From Isoetes taiwanensis (lineage: Eukaryota; Streptophyta; Lycopodiopsida; Isoetales; Isoetaceae): a DNA stretch of 64,000 bases. The stretch lies in the NCBI GenBank assembly GCA_021234155.1, contig JAJEKV010000098.1:981084-1045083 (forward strand). The letters run 5' to 3'. A model generated the notes under the pieces. That model worked only from the letters and a program-made list of their open reading frames with translations. It made no database searches and had not been told where the DNA came from. Each line of letters begins with the position of its first letter. The stretch's first letter is position 1. A program made the translations under genes and the position numbers. This document shows positions 9,957 through 22,219 of the stretch, piece after piece.

Positions 9957-12902
9957 TCAACTTTCTTCAAGCAACCCCAATGATATCATAGCCTTCTTCC
10001 TGACATCCTGAGCTATAGTAATTCTCGCATTTCTAGCTGGAATAGTGTTTGGAGTCCATGAGTACAAAACACTTTCATAATCTAGCCAAAGATCAGGATC
10101 ACTCGGATTTCTCCTCCATCTCTTTGTCCAACAATCTGAGTATCTTTCTTTATCTGATACGTTGGTCAACTGATGCACTGGACACCACCATTCTACCCGC
10201 ACATGGTTGAAGTTAATATTACCTTCTTCTTTGCAAATATCAGAGATTGTGAACCCCAACCACACTGGATATGTATCTAAATCTGTTGGCTTTACTACCA
10301 CAAATTGGTGGCATTCTAAGTCAGTGGAAGGCTCATAATCATCCATGCCTAGAAACTTTGGCCTATTGTTCTTAGGACCAACATAGTGTTTGTCAGAAGG
10401 AGGAGGAGCATATTGCTTGCGAATGCTACTAACAGTGTCATCAACATCCTCAGCACCTGCTAAGGTCTTCCACCTAGTTTTAGGCAACCACCCTTCTTTC
10501 AATTCATCTGAGGATGTGTCTATCTCCCCCAACAGGTTAATCACCTTCTTCCAGTAAGCCACCAAGGCACAGTTGGTGTCATCTGGATTGGTTTGCCAAT
10601 GCTTTATATAGTCCTGGATTCCTTCCTTAGTCAATTCCAATTGCTTCACTTCTTCAGTAGGTTTTAGAGCTTTTGGTTGACCTGGAGGTATCATAGGCTT
10701 GCCATTCTCATCTCTACGCCATATTTTCTCCCCTCCTCTCCACTCCTCCTCTGAAGGTCTTATCTTCCATTGGAAGATTGGAATCCCATCTCTCACCCAA
10801 AAAGTGAACTGCAGAGGCCTGGAATGACCTTCAAGATCCAATGTATAACCATCCACAAAGCTCTTCCAATCGGGCACTTCTTCTATGAGAGAAGCTATAG
10901 GGTTTGGAGTAGTGCATTCATGCAAGATTTCCATTAGCCTAGGGAAGTTGGTCACTGTCTGCTGCTTCAGTATACAACTATATTTGCCAAATAATGCATC
11001 CACATCCTCATGGGTATGTCCGGGCATAAGAAACCCTAAATTAACTCTTTCAAATATCCCCACAGCTGTTAAGTAGGATAGGAAAGAAAACATCCACCTG
11101 TTCTTATTTTGGCCAGCACAATTATCAAGTTGCAAGAGGAACCTTTTGGGTAGGTCTTGAGCTCTAGCACGTGAAGTTGAACCTCCAACATGTTCATTAG
11201 ACCCATGCTTCCTAAACCTTGCCTTGCTGAACTTTTCAATATTGTTAGGGTTTCCATCTAACAATGCTCTATGTAGTCCCTGGATAGCTGTAGGGTCCTG
11301 GAGGTGACCATTGTATCCATTTTCATAGTTTCTCAAACACCTCATGATACTCCCAATATGAAAATCTGGACCATCACTCCATAATAGGTTTGAGTCTGCC
11401 CATGCAAGATTGCCCCAGTCATTGAGATCTGTAAAGGGTATGATCTTCCACATGACTTTGGTATGTACTTTGGTATGTACTTGAATTGTGGAAGACAAGT
11501 CTTTTGCTGGTCCATCTTGTCATGTATAATATATAAATAGTTATTAGGTTCCAATGCAGATAAAGTCCTCCACATCCAATAACATGATCTACATGATAGT
11601 TGGTCAGTCATATGGTCCTTCATATGCTCCCTTATCCTAGCCCTTTGACTAGGTTGCACAGTCTTATCAAGAGTCTCCTTCAACTTAGCACATAAATTGC
11701 ACTTTGCAAAGTTGTTTGAAGTTGCTATGGTGACATGATTGAAATGCTTCTTCTATAGCCTACTAAAGCTAGGTTGGGATATTGGAAGAATTCTCAATTC
11801 TCGAAGTAGGGAATTCACTTCTTCCAAAATACTTTTTTGAGTACAATGTGATGGTAATCTTTTCTCAACAACTGCTCTTCCCTTTTCATCCCTTCTGCTT
11901 TTGTGTGGCATAGACTCTGCATTGAAATCAATATATTTTTCAAATATCTCCCTGGCAGCCAAGCCTAGTTGTTGGTCTCAACAAACCATTATTTCCATGC
12001 AAAGCAATCCTGTTCCCCTCTGCCTGTTTTTTTTGCCAATTATGCCATAAAGAAGTTGGAATTGCATGGATATTCTGCCATGCTTTTTTACATATCCATT
12101 TGCCTAGCAAAGGGTATCTTTTTCTGTTTGGGTTTCTTTCATCCTGAAGTGCATGCTCGAAGAGTGTGTACATGTAGGTCCTCCTCTCATCAACAGTATA
12201 CTCTTGAAAAGTGGCTCTTGCTTCCACCAATTGTTCTACTGTAAAGAATTGCATACAACCACTCCAACAACATTCTGAGCCCCTAAGCTTCACCATTGTC
12301 TCACGTTTAGTGTCACTAATCAACTTGGCTCTTTTGCTAGGATAATGTCTGGCAACTGATACTTCTCCCATTTTGCCTAGGTTTAGAGTTCCAACTGCCA
12401 ATGGATCAATATCAAGACAATCATTGTCCCCAACAACCTCAGGCTCTGGAAAAATATAATCCTCCACAAATTGAACACTACTTATAGGCCATGCCATGAT
12501 GCAAGGAACTTCCAATTGCTTGACACAACAAAAACATTACTTGTCACCCAAACCTTTACCTTTCCAGTTGTCTTCCAACAAAGAAATTGCAATACCAATA
12601 TTGTCTTCCCCTAGCCTTTCATCATTAACAGCTTGACCAGGATCTGTTAGCACAATGACTCCTTGACCTACTCTTTCCTTGTTGCACTTGTGCATGATTC
12701 TCACCTTCTTGTTCCTCCATTGCACCCTACTATGGAGGACTAATTGTTTTTTGATAACCAATTGGGCACACATGAAGAAAACAACATTGACAACGAGCAT
12801 ATCAAAGATCCAGGCACTTCGAGTCGCTTCTTTAAAAGAGCTCGTCGTAGCTCTGCAGGAAAAGACTGAATGATTTTCGAAAAGACAAAAAGACTTAAAC
12901 AT
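9957..12902 (-). pseudogene. DUF7869-type protein gene, degraded
   Basis: Minus-strand pieces form one long protein. 12515-11940 has a Cys-rich N-terminal region (CCWSGCMQFFTVEQLVEAR, then YPLLGKWICKKAWQNIHAIP). 11962-11753 continues it. A TAG at 11753-11755 is in frame with the next piece, which holds FAKCNLCAKLKETL and YLYIIHDKMDQQKT. 11498-9957 carries the DUF7869 signature LQLDNCAGQNKNRWMF and PGHTHEDVDALFGKYS. Frameshifts near 11960 and 11340-11410, the TAG, and a TAA at 12537-12539 mark it as a pseudogene. A 12-bp tandem duplication lies at about 11458-11482. The QLDNC...QNKN and HTHED motifs are typical of this multicopy family, whose biochemical role I do not know. The upstream end is cut by the gypsy insertion at 12752; the 12752-12902 part of the open frame is LTR sequence. 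Confidence 0.75.
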
Positions 12903-13570
12903 TATTTCTAAGTTTTCATAGTTGAGTTTTTATGCTTTACCAATAAAATGCTCAATGTTGGGCTAAAAACATTGCAATAAAAATGTCCACCATATGGACT
13001 TGAACGTTTACAAATATAATGACTTAGTTTTAAAGTACATGTTAGAAATTAGAATAAGAATGAAAAATAGAATCTTGAACAAAGTTTGGTGGCCGGACGG
13101 GGCGGTTAACTTTCTTTGTCGGGAGGCGGCGATTAAGTGTTGGATAAGCGTCATTGGAAGCATTGGAAGCATTGGCAGCATCTAGATATAAAAAGGTGTG
13201 ATTTGTTATGGAAATCACGAGTGGTTGTGCCAAAGTTATTGTGCCGGAATTCTTGTTGTACTTAACATTTTGTGAATGAATAGAAAAGCCATTTCGTCAC
13301 CATATTTTGTAGCATTTATTTCTTCCCATCATGGTGTTTGAGTTTCACGTTGCTTATTTCCATTCCTTGTACAAAAGCATTTTGTTGTCTTGAATACCAT
13401 TTCCTTTATGTTTAGTTTTGTATCCAACTTGTAGGAAATGGTGGCTTTGGAACTTTGCACTCTATGAATGATGCATACGAATGGTTGGACAATTGAGGTA
13501 AGTTGATTTCTTTGCCCCGGTTTTAGGTTTAGTTGTTGCTTTATTGTTAGAGTGTGAGAGGCTCCTAACA
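12752..13570 (+). repeat. Gypsy 5' LTR
   Basis: Starts TGATAACC and ends CTCCTAACA, and is closely similar to 22220-23041. It contains the same TATA-like TATAAAAA and the ATTGGAAGC triplication just upstream. It differs from the 3' LTR in two concentrated patches, about 13075-13150 and 13492-13525; elsewhere the two are almost identical. The next bases, TAAAT then TGG, match the sequence that precedes the primer site at 14395-14420. Confidence 0.88.
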
Positions 13571-13575
13571 TAAAT

Positions 13576-14394
13576 TGGTACCCTCTCACACTCTAACAAT
13601 AAAGCAACAACTAAACCTAAAACTGTGGCAGCAATTCTGAACTTACCTCTGAATTGTCCAACCATTCGTATGCATCATTCATAGAGTGCAAAGTCTCCAA
13701 AGCCACCATTTCCTACAAGTTGGATACAAAACTAAAGCTTAAGGAAATGGTATTCAAGACAACAAAATGCTTTTGTACAAGGAATGGAAATAAGCAACGT
13801 GAAACTCAAACACCATGATGGGAAGAAATAAATGCTACAAAATACGGTGACGAAATGGCTTTTCTATTCATTCACAAAATGTTAAGTACAACAAGAATTC
13901 CGGCACAATAACTTTGGCACAACCACTCGTGATTTCCATAACAAATCACACCTTTTTATATCTAAATGCTGCCAATGCTTCCAATGCTTCCAATGACGCT
14001 ATCTAACACCAGAATGCTGCCTCCCGACAGCAAAGTTAACCGCTCCGTCCGTCACCAAATCCTTGTTCGAAGATTCTATTTTTCATTCTTATTCTAATTT
14101 CTAACATGTACTTTAAAACTAAGTCATTATATTTGTAAACGTTCAAGTCCATATGGTGGACATTTTTATTGCAATGTTTTTAGCCCAACATTGAGCATTT
14201 TATTGGTAAAGCATAAAAACTCAACTATGAAAACTTAGAAATAATGTTTAAGTCTTTTTGTCTTTTCGAAAATCATTCAGTCTTTTCCTGCAGAGCTACG
14301 ACGAGCTCTTTTAAAGAAGCGACTCGAAGTGCCTGGATCTTTGATATGCTCGTTGTCAATGTTGTTTTCTTCATGTGTGCCCAATTGGTTATCA
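13576..14394 (-). mobile_element. Inverted solo LTR nested at the gypsy primer site
   Basis: Reads as the reverse complement of the gypsy LTR, starts TG and ends CA, and is flanked by TAAAT at 13571-13575 and 14395-14399. Removing it with one TAAAT rejoins the 5' LTR to TAAAT and the primer site exactly. That identifies it as a later solo-LTR insertion rather than part of the original element. It is closer in sequence to the 3' LTR at 22220-23041 than to the 5' LTR, most clearly around 14000-14070. With the 5' LTR it forms a palindrome of about 0.8-kb arms around a short spacer near 13571. Its outer end is shorter than the other copies by a few bases. Confidence 0.85.
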
Positions 14395-14399
14395 TAAAT

Positions 14400-14418
14400 T
14401 GGTTCCGTTGCCGGGACC
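14400..14418 (+). promoter_or_regulatory. Gypsy primer-binding site
   Basis: TGGTTCCGTTGCCGGGACC lies 5 bp inside the (pre-insertion) LTR end. It closely resembles the plant Athila/Tat consensus TGGCGCCGTTGCCGGGGA, which pairs with a tRNA 3' end. The differences could reflect decay or another primer tRNA. Confidence 0.75.
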
Positions 14419-14859
14419 TAAAATCTTGTGGCATAAGGTTGAATCTATATTTCTGAAGTTGTAAGGCTTAGGAACAATTAACTTTACATTTAAATGGTTT
14501 AGAACCTGTTCTTAGAGCCCAAATCTTACGGATTAAAATTCTGCTGTAGCGGAAAATTAGGTCTGTAATAGACATAAAATTACAGGGAAATACTTCGTCA
14601 TTTGATCTGAAATTTGGCCTGTAGATAGTCTCAGGTACAATTTACAAGCCTGTAAAATTTCGTGGTTTGAAACTATCTAAAACGAAAATTAGATGCATAA
14701 GAACAAGGCTGATTTCTGTGCAGAAAATTGTTAAGACTGTGACTATATCAGACTTTAGATGTCTTATATAAGTACTTATATAAACCAAGTTTGTGAATGC
14801 AAACTTGATTACAGCCTAAATCTCACTTGCTTAATGTATGCAAGTTTAAGTACTAGTTA
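14419..14859 (+). other. Gypsy untranslated leader
   Basis: About 440 bp between the primer site and the first gag-like ATG. It is AT-rich without an open frame, as expected for the packaging leader of a large plant gypsy element. Confidence 0.55.
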
Positions 14860-17143
14860 ATGTACAAAAGTCTTAAAGAAGAGAGAGAGAAAAGACAACA
14901 TATTAGAGAGCAGCAAGAAAGAGAGAGAACTGAAAGAAGAGCTCGTAGGGAGCAACAAAAACAAGAGGTTGAAAGGCAATCTCTGATATTACCAGATATA
15001 CAAAATATTTTTAAAATGAGTAGTTCTAATCTGAGGTATCCAAAGTATGGCTCCGGGAAGGAGAAGGATACCAACCCAAGAACTCACGTAAAGCAATTCG
15101 AGAACATCAGTGCTCTAAATGGTGATACTACTGATGATAAGCGAATAGCACTTTTCCCTACGACTTTGGAAGGGGAAAGCAGCCAATTGGGTATACGAAA
15201 ATATGGAAGGTATTAATACTTGGGCTGAATTAAAGAAAGTATTCTTGGATGCATTTTATGCAGTGCCCACAAACAGAGAAATTAAAGAAGATCTTAAAAA
15301 TATGAGAATCCAGTCTGGAGAAAAACCTAAAGACTTTGCTATTAAAGTTTCTGATCTGGCAAATAAGTTGGTTCCTAAACCACATGTAGAGGATGTGGTA
15401 AGCTGGTTCGTGCAAGGTTTTCCTGCACGAATTAAGCAACAATTAGAATTAGAGGGTCCAGAGACCCTGGAGAAAGCAGTAAAAAGAGCTGCTGAGATCA
15501 ATTCCATTCTGGGTACTGAGAAAAGTAGATCAGATTTGGAGACTATAGTACAAAGAAAATGGAACCAGGAAGCGAGAGACGTTCGGGACTTACAAAACAA
15601 AATTCAAAGCATGGAACAAAATGTTAAGAAACTGAATAGTGATAAAGCTAGAAGCTATATATGGTGTACCAAGTGCTCTAAACTTGGTCACTATGCCAAT
15701 GAGTGTCGTTCCAATGTGGAAAAATACTGTCATATATGCTCTAGGACTAATCACAGTACTGAAGATTGTTTCTTTAATGGAAAAAATAAAGGGAAAGGCA
15801 AAGAGATTGCTAACACCTTTGCTGTGACAGCAGAAATGAAAGAAAAGAAAAATCCAAAAGACATAGAATGCTGGAAATGTGGAGGTAAAGGACACATTTC
15901 TAGGGACTGTAAAATGTCATTTAAAAGGGGAACTCCATCTAAAAAAGAAGAAACCCCAATAGAGAAAGCAAGAATGGTTGAAGTACAGGCAGTCACAAGG
16001 CAACGAGCTGCAAAAGAAGGGATACAAATTCCAGATATCTCAAGTGAAGGCAGTTATCGTAAGAAGAAAGAAATATACCCTATCATAGATGATGAAAAAG
16101 AAACTTTTGAATCTGTAAAAGAGCAGATTCAAGAATTGCAAAATCATGGATCTCATGATATTGAGATAATGGATGAAACTTTAGATTTGTTCAAGATCAA
16201 AGAACTAGTAAGGAGATTGCTAATACCCACACCATTGAAACTGGTAGCTAAATATCTTCCTGGATTCAAGGAATTTCAACAGGTCAAAAGTTCTGACGAT
16301 GAGGATTTGATGAAATTAAAAACGAGAATAGAGGATACAATGGTGTCCTTACCATTAGAAATAATAGCTAAGTACATCCCGAATATGGGAATACCTTCAG
16401 AATTGTATGAGACACAACAAATCTTGCATACATTTAAAACTGAGCCTGTTGATAAACTTACACCGGTTTTATCATTGGACGTTAAAGGGCATGTCATATC
16501 AAAAGTTCCAATTGATGGTGGTGCAGGGATTAATATTATGGCAGATAATTTGCGGAAAAAACTCAAATTAGGAGAACTAAAACCAGCATCTTTTAATGTA
16601 AGGATGGCTGATCATCGCCAAGTTAAACCTTTAGGTATTGTAAAAGATGTGGCATTCTCAATAGCTGGTTTAAATTTTGTTCAAGATTTTGTTATTCTTG
16701 AGACAAAAGCAGGAATATTAGATTATCACATATTGTTAGGACGACCATGGCTTAGACAAGCTAAGGTTGTGCATGATTGGTCAGACAACTCTGTGAAAAT
16801 AACCAAGGAAGGAAAAGTGGCAAAGATTGACTTGTCTACAGGAAACATGACTACTATTGAGGAACAAACATTTTTTTCTGATGAGGATGAGGATGGGGAC
16901 GAGGATGTTCGATATGATGAATTCAATGATGAAGAAGACTTTTATCACTTGTTACCTGTTGAATCTGAGATGTGTTATGTGGTAGAAATGGTGGATGAAG
17001 GAAAAGACTTCCCCTCAAACTTTACGGAAATACATGAAGGTGAAGTCTTATTACAGGCTACACCAGCTCACAATGTCTCTCAAAATACGATTCAGCCATA
17101 CTTAACGACTCCAGAATTGGAGAAAATCAATTTAAACACTTGA
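14860..17143 (+). pseudogene. gag-pro: Gypsy gag-protease, one frameshift
   Basis: Two overlapping frames make one protein. 14860-15216 starts with a charged coiled-coil (EEREKRQHIREQQERERTER) and the beginning of the gag core. 15203-17143 continues it from INTWAELKKVFLDAFY; the frame changes near 15170-15200. Three CX2CX4HX4C zinc knuckles follow (CTKCSKLGHYANEC, CHICSRTNHSTEDC, CWKCGGKGHISRDC) near 15661-15920. The protease domain at about 16470-16790 has VPIDGGAGINIM at the active site, where DGGA replaces the more common D-S/T-G-A, and ends ILLGRPWLRQ. An acidic tail follows. Gag and protease sharing one frame is normal for this group. Confidence 0.85.
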
Positions 17144-18751
17144 ATCAACCACACTTTGTACAAATTGGTGTTGGTCTTGCACCTCATATTCGAGAAGGAG
17201 TCATCAAGTTGTTACACGAAGTTTAAAGATGTGTTCGCATGGAGTTACCATGATTTAAGAGGAATTAATCCTAAATCATCTCATGAGAATACCACTAAGT
17301 TCGGATGCTAAACCCGGTTTACCAAATACATACCCGTATGAATCCGAACTTTGCGACCAGTGTAAAAGAGGAAATAGACAAACTCTTAAGGGCTGATTTC
17401 ATTTTTGAGGTAGAGACTAGTGAATGGGTCTCTCCGATTGTGGTTGTAAAGAAGAAAAATGGTAAATTGAGAGTCTGGTAGATTTTCAGAGACTCAATGT
17501 CGCCATCGAAAAAGACCATTTCCCTCTTCCCTTCACTCCGACCAAGTGTTGGAAAAGGTTGCTGGTAATCAATGTTATTCGCTTATGGATCGGTTTCGAT
17601 GGGTACAACCCGGATAAAAGATCCATCCGGAGGATCAACTTAAAACGACTTTCATAACTCAATTCGGCACATACGCATATAAAGTTATGCCTTTTGGGCT
17701 TAGTAATGCACCATCTTTATTTCAACGAGTTATGTTGATGGTTTTTAAAGCCTACATTGGCCAATTCATAGAAATATTTTTAGACGATTTCACAGTCTAT
17801 TCTGATTGGAATGATCATTTAGCGAAGTTACAACTTTGTTTCATTAGATGCCGTGAATATGGTGTCTCGCTCAATCCGGAAAAATGCACATTCTTGGTTG
17901 ACCATGGAATGTTGCTAGGTCATATTGTGTGCAAAAGGGGGTTGCTTACAGATCCTTCTAAAGTACAGGCTATAGTGGACATGCCACCACCGCGAAATGT
18001 CACGGAGGTAAAATGTTTCATGGGCAAGGCAAATTATTATCGTAAATTTTGTCCAAAATTAGCTGACATAGCAGCCCCAATAAATGAACTTGTTAGTCCT
18101 AAAGTGAAGTTCGTTTGGTCAACTCAATGTCAAGAGGCATTCCAGAAAATTAAAACTTTGATGACATCTGCACCTATTCTTATCACACCACAATGGGACA
18201 AAGAGTTCCATGTGCACGTGGACGCGTCCAAAACTGCAATTGGCGCAGTGCTAGCTCAACAAGTGGATTCTAAAGTAGATCAACCCATTCACTTTGCTAG
18301 CAAACAACTAAATTCTGCAGAAAAAAATTATAATACGACGGAACGGGAAGGCTTAGCTATGGTCTTCGCTGTTCAAAAATTTCGCCATTATTTACTAGGA
18401 AATTATTTCATATTTTTCGTAGACCATCAAGCTTTATTGTACTTGATAAATAAACCATGTCCAACAGGTCGCATAACAAGATGGCTCTTGATTTTGCAAG
18501 AGTTCAATTTTAAAATTGTACTCAAACCTGGTACTGCACACACCGTGCCAGACCATTTATCCCGCATACAAAATGGCGAACCGCCTACAGGTGTTCATGG
18601 TGATCTTTCTGATGTCAATATTTTTCGAGTTGTGGCTATTCCTCCATGGTATATGGGAATAGCTGATTATTTATCTTCCGGGACACTCCCAACAGGCTTG
18701 TCTTCTTCCCAACGGCGGATTTTATTAAAAGATCGACAAATTTTACTCTAA
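17144..18751 (+). pseudogene. pol: Gypsy reverse transcriptase and RNase H, frameshifted
   Basis: The RT N-terminal part (VKEEIDKLLRADFIFEVE, SPIVVVKKKNGKLRV) lies at about 17350-17478 and ends at a TAG. The segment to 17686 is broken by further indels. 17687-18751 resumes in frame with MPFGLSNAPSLFQRVM, the catalytic FLDDFTVYS, and the RNase H motifs VHVDASKTAIGAVLAQ and YNTTEREGLAMVFAVQKFRHYL. The frame ends at a TAA at 18749 that falls in a one-base frameshift before the integrase zinc finger. Without its active-site neighbourhood and joints intact, this copy could move only with help in trans. Confidence 0.85.
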
Positions 18752-19930
18752 TAGCTGGTCAACTTTATAAACGAGGACAAGATGATATACTTCGTCGGTG
18801 CATACTTCCTCATGAAGTTCAACTAATTATAGAATCAGCCCATCAAGGCATAGCAGGGGGCCATTTCTCAACACCAATCACAATCCGAAAGATCCTTCAA
18901 TCTGGATTATGGTGGCCAACCATTTTTCAAGATACCAAAACTTTTGTGAAATCTTGCGATGTTTGTCAACGGGTTGGCAAACCAGGGGAACGTGATTATA
19001 TGCCACTAACACCTGTTTTGCCTTTGGGCCCATTTGAAAAATGGGGAATGGACTTCATTGGTCCAATAAAACCTCCTGCAGAGAGTACCAAAGCTCAATA
19101 TGTTCTCATTTTAACTGATTATCATACGAAATGGGCAGAAGCGAGAGCCCTTAAGGACAACACTGCATTGAGTGTAGCTAAAGTTCTTTACCAACAAATT
19201 ATAACTCGTTTTGATTGTCTCCTGGAATTGGTTAGTGATCGGGAGGTACATTTCATCAATGAGATCATTGAAATTCTTGTGCAAAATTTCATGATTTTAC
19301 ATAGGAAGTCTACACCGTATTACCCACGGGCAAACGGTCAAGCGGAGTCAACAAATAAAGTGTTAATCACAATACTTAAGAAAATATGTGAATCTAAAAG
19401 AACTGATTGGGAACTAAATTTACCAGCTGCGCTCTGGGCATATAGAACATCATACAAGACAGTTACAGGCTACACTCCATTTCAACTAACATATGGCTTA
19501 GAGGCAGTCATGCCATTTGAATTTTTGGTTCCCAGCTTACGTGTTGCAGTGGAAAATCGGTTATCTCCAACTCAATCTTTAGAACATAGACTTCTTCAAC
19601 TAGAAGCTTTAGATGAAAAATGCCAATTTGCTGTTTGGAATCAACAAGTGGCAAAGCAAGCACGGAAGGCTTGGGCAGACCGGCGTCAAAAGAAGAAACA
19701 TATCAAAGAAGGAGATAAAGTCCTCTTATACGATTCTAGATACTTAAAATTTCCTGGAAAATTGAAACTTCGCTGGCTGGGACCATTTTTACTACATAAA
19801 CTCAATAAAAATGGCTCTGTTCAGTTAGCTGATCTGACAGGAAATATATTACCATTTCCTGTAAATGGTAGTAGATTAAAACAATACCGTGAACGACCTA
19901 TTGTTGCAGTAAATATGGTTACTGTTATAC
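18752..19930 (+). pseudogene. pol: Gypsy integrase
   Basis: The zinc-binding HHCC part spans the frameshift (HQGIAGGHF, then SCDVCQRVG at about 18835-18975). The catalytic core in the open frame from 18946 has D in MDFIGP, D in SDREVHF and E in ANGQAESTNK. These are the three acidic residues of the DDE triad; the usual SDRGTHF is changed to SDREVHF. The GPY/F-like end contains GDKVLLYDSRYLKFPGKLKLRWLGPF. The region is open without stops from 18946. Confidence 0.85.
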
Positions 19931-21267
19931 CTAAATCTTACTCTAAAGGTAAGTACATTACCATCTATATGTGGGAATGGGAAGACGATTGTGACTTCAA
20001 ATTTTTCCAAAGACTAAAGGTTGCTAAAAGGGATAATAGATGTTTATGTCTTTTGATGACTCCTTTAGTAGGACCAAAAGCTACACATTGGTGGAACGAT
20101 TCCAAGATACAAGTTTATCCAGAAAAAAACTTTATGCAAGCAATGTACGCCATTGGTTTTTGGCCGCCTCATAAAATCTTATTATGCTTTGGTCATGGTA
20201 AATCAAGGGGAAAGAGTAGTTCTTTATGTCATAAATTGTTTAATGAGCAGCTTAAAACGAGATACAGCTTGGAAAAAAGGGCTTCACGACGTTCAATTCA
20301 TTGGAATCTCTTAGCCAAAACTAAGCAAATTAAAGTTCTTCCTAAAGAAACAAAATTGCTTTGTTCTGCTAATTTATATAAACTGGAAAGTTGTTCAGCT
20401 TTAACCTATCTCATCAAGATATGTCAAGTAATATTTAATTGTCTATCAAATGTTGTACAGGTCTTGCTGAGTAAAATTCCAGTAACGTTTCCTAATATGT
20501 GGCACTCGACATGTTTGCCTATCTTGACTGAGCGAGCTTTACACAAACTTCAAAATGCAAAATTACTAGCTTTCTTTCAAACATCCGAAACAGGAATTTC
20601 CAAGGAGACCCTTTTTGAGTTTATGCAAAACTTTAATCCAGACACGTCTACAGGATACACTATAGCATCTGGAGATATCACAATTTCAGCTGATAAAATA
20701 CAAACAGCTTTGCAAATACCTAATTCTCCAATTGAGCCTTCTTATAGAGATATGGATTTTCAACCATTCGCTATAGCCAAGGCATCCAACAGACAATATG
20801 ATATTCGTAAATTGGCTCAGCCATATAAAGATATTTTGTTACATATTATAAAGAAATTGTTACCGCAACAAAAACTTATGTGTTCAAAAAGCTTACTTGC
20901 GTACACTATAATGGCAACAGAAGAAACTCCTATTCCATGGGCCACTTTAGTTACAAAAAAAATCTTGTACCAATTGCAAAGATTTAAACAAAATAAATTA
21001 CGTCAATTCTCTTTTGGTGTACATCTTCAAATGCTAATTAATGTTGCTACATTTAAACAGGATGATGTTCCGCCTATGGTGGAGTCTCCACAGGAACATA
21101 CTGGAGATACACCATATATGGAATCATTACTTGAAGCACCAATTCCTGAAAGTGAGCAGCCAGTAGACCCAATTCAACAACGCAAATATCAACTCTTTCA
21201 AGATCAGGAAGAACTCTTCCAAGATCTATTACTGTCTCTTCAAGAGAAAGATAAGTTCATCATTTGA
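19931..21267 (+). CDS. Post-integrase extra domain, same frame as integrase
   Basis: About 445 residues continue in frame after the integrase. The first part is unlike any domain I recognise. From about 20590 the pattern FEFMQNFNPDTSTG, then IASGDITISADKIQTALQIPN, then LAYTIMATEETPIPWATLV resembles the putative plant transposon protein domain found beside Athila-type elements (Transposase_32 type); this is judged by pattern only. A TGA stops the frame at 21265-21267, but the same frame reopens directly after. Extra post-integrase ORFs are a feature of Athila/Tat lineages. Confidence 0.55.
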
Positions 21268-21726
21268 ATTAAACGCGTGCAATTTGAAGACTTGCAACGT
21301 CATAATTCTCAACTAGAGTTGCAACTTAATGAGAAAAATGCTCAATATACAACACTCATGCAAAAGTACGATGCGATGAGTGTCAAATATCTTAAAATGC
21401 AGAAATTCCCTTCTCTTCCGCCCAAAGATGTGGACCGTGAAAAACAAAAGAATTTGATGAAGCATAAAGCCAAGCGGTTGGTCCAGAAATTAGTCACACT
21501 TCAAGAGGAAAATATTTTCCTTTCCAAACAGTTAAAAGACTCCTCAAATTTGGTGTATCAAAAGGTGAACTTTTACAAATCCTTCCTTTTCAAGAAGTTT
21601 CTACTAATGATTGGAGAATTCCTTTCTTACGGGGATCCAGAGGTTAATGCAAATTTTATGCTTGCACCAAAATTTATTCAAGATTCCAATACATTTGATC
21701 CTTGTTTTAAGAGACGTCTAGACTGA
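21268..21726 (+). pseudogene. Coiled-coil continuation of the extra ORF
   Basis: In frame with the preceding ORF after one TGA. It encodes about 150 residues with heptad-like character (LQRHNSQLELQLNEKNAQYTT, then LVQKLVTLQEENIFLSKQLK). No ATG precedes it; the first possible start would be a GTG at 21277. It is most simply the C-terminal half of the extra protein, cut off by a nonsense mutation. Confidence 0.5.
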
Positions 21727-22207
21727 ATGAAACTCAAAAGCTCTCAGATCAACAATTGGGCCATAATACAGTAAAACTTGGGCCACAACGCAAAAAACAC
21801 ACTTCAAAACCTCCAAAGCTTTCATAGAGATCATTTGAAACTAGCCCCCACCTTGTTATATATAAAGAAGCTATATATGCCAAACTTCTTTCTATCATAC
21901 TTCAATCCACCGTTGGAACTAAAGAACCATTACTCAATATTGATCCAAACCTCACATGCAACTCTACAATGATGGATACTGCTTTATTCTTGAAAATAAG
22001 CCACATGCCAGCACAATATATAACCATTTTTGAAGATATGGCATTTGAAGGTTTTCTTATACATGCTAATGAAGCTTATTATAATATACAGCAGGCTATC
22101 CAGGGTGCTCGAAAAAAACAGATCTACACTTTTAACAAGTACCATCGACGACATCACATCTACACTAGGCAGCAGTGTGTGGACATCAGGGTCCACACAA
22201 AAACGCC
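21727..22207 (+). other. Gypsy 3' region with short open frames
   Basis: Two small overlapping frames (21778-21972 and 21969-22337) lie before the polypurine tract. The second runs into the LTR and so is partly LTR-encoded. Neither has a recognisable motif. Confidence 0.4.
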
Positions 22208-22219
22208 GGGGAAAGAAGA
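22208..22219 (+). promoter_or_regulatory. Gypsy polypurine tract
   Basis: GGGGAAAGAAGA directly abuts the TG of the 3' LTR. Position and composition match the plus-strand primer of LTR retrotransposons and fix the orientation of the element. Confidence 0.85.

Noticed and set aside
13571-13580. Assembly foldback as the cause of the palindrome at 12.7-14.4 kb
   Set aside because: Not favoured, because the arms differ from each other and TAAAT flanks the inverted copy exactly; still listed as a check in the findings.
14244-14456. Open frame starting in the inverted LTR (and its twins at 12537-12902 and 21984-22370)
   Set aside because: The same LTR sequence is read in each case; it is not conserved beyond the LTR ends.
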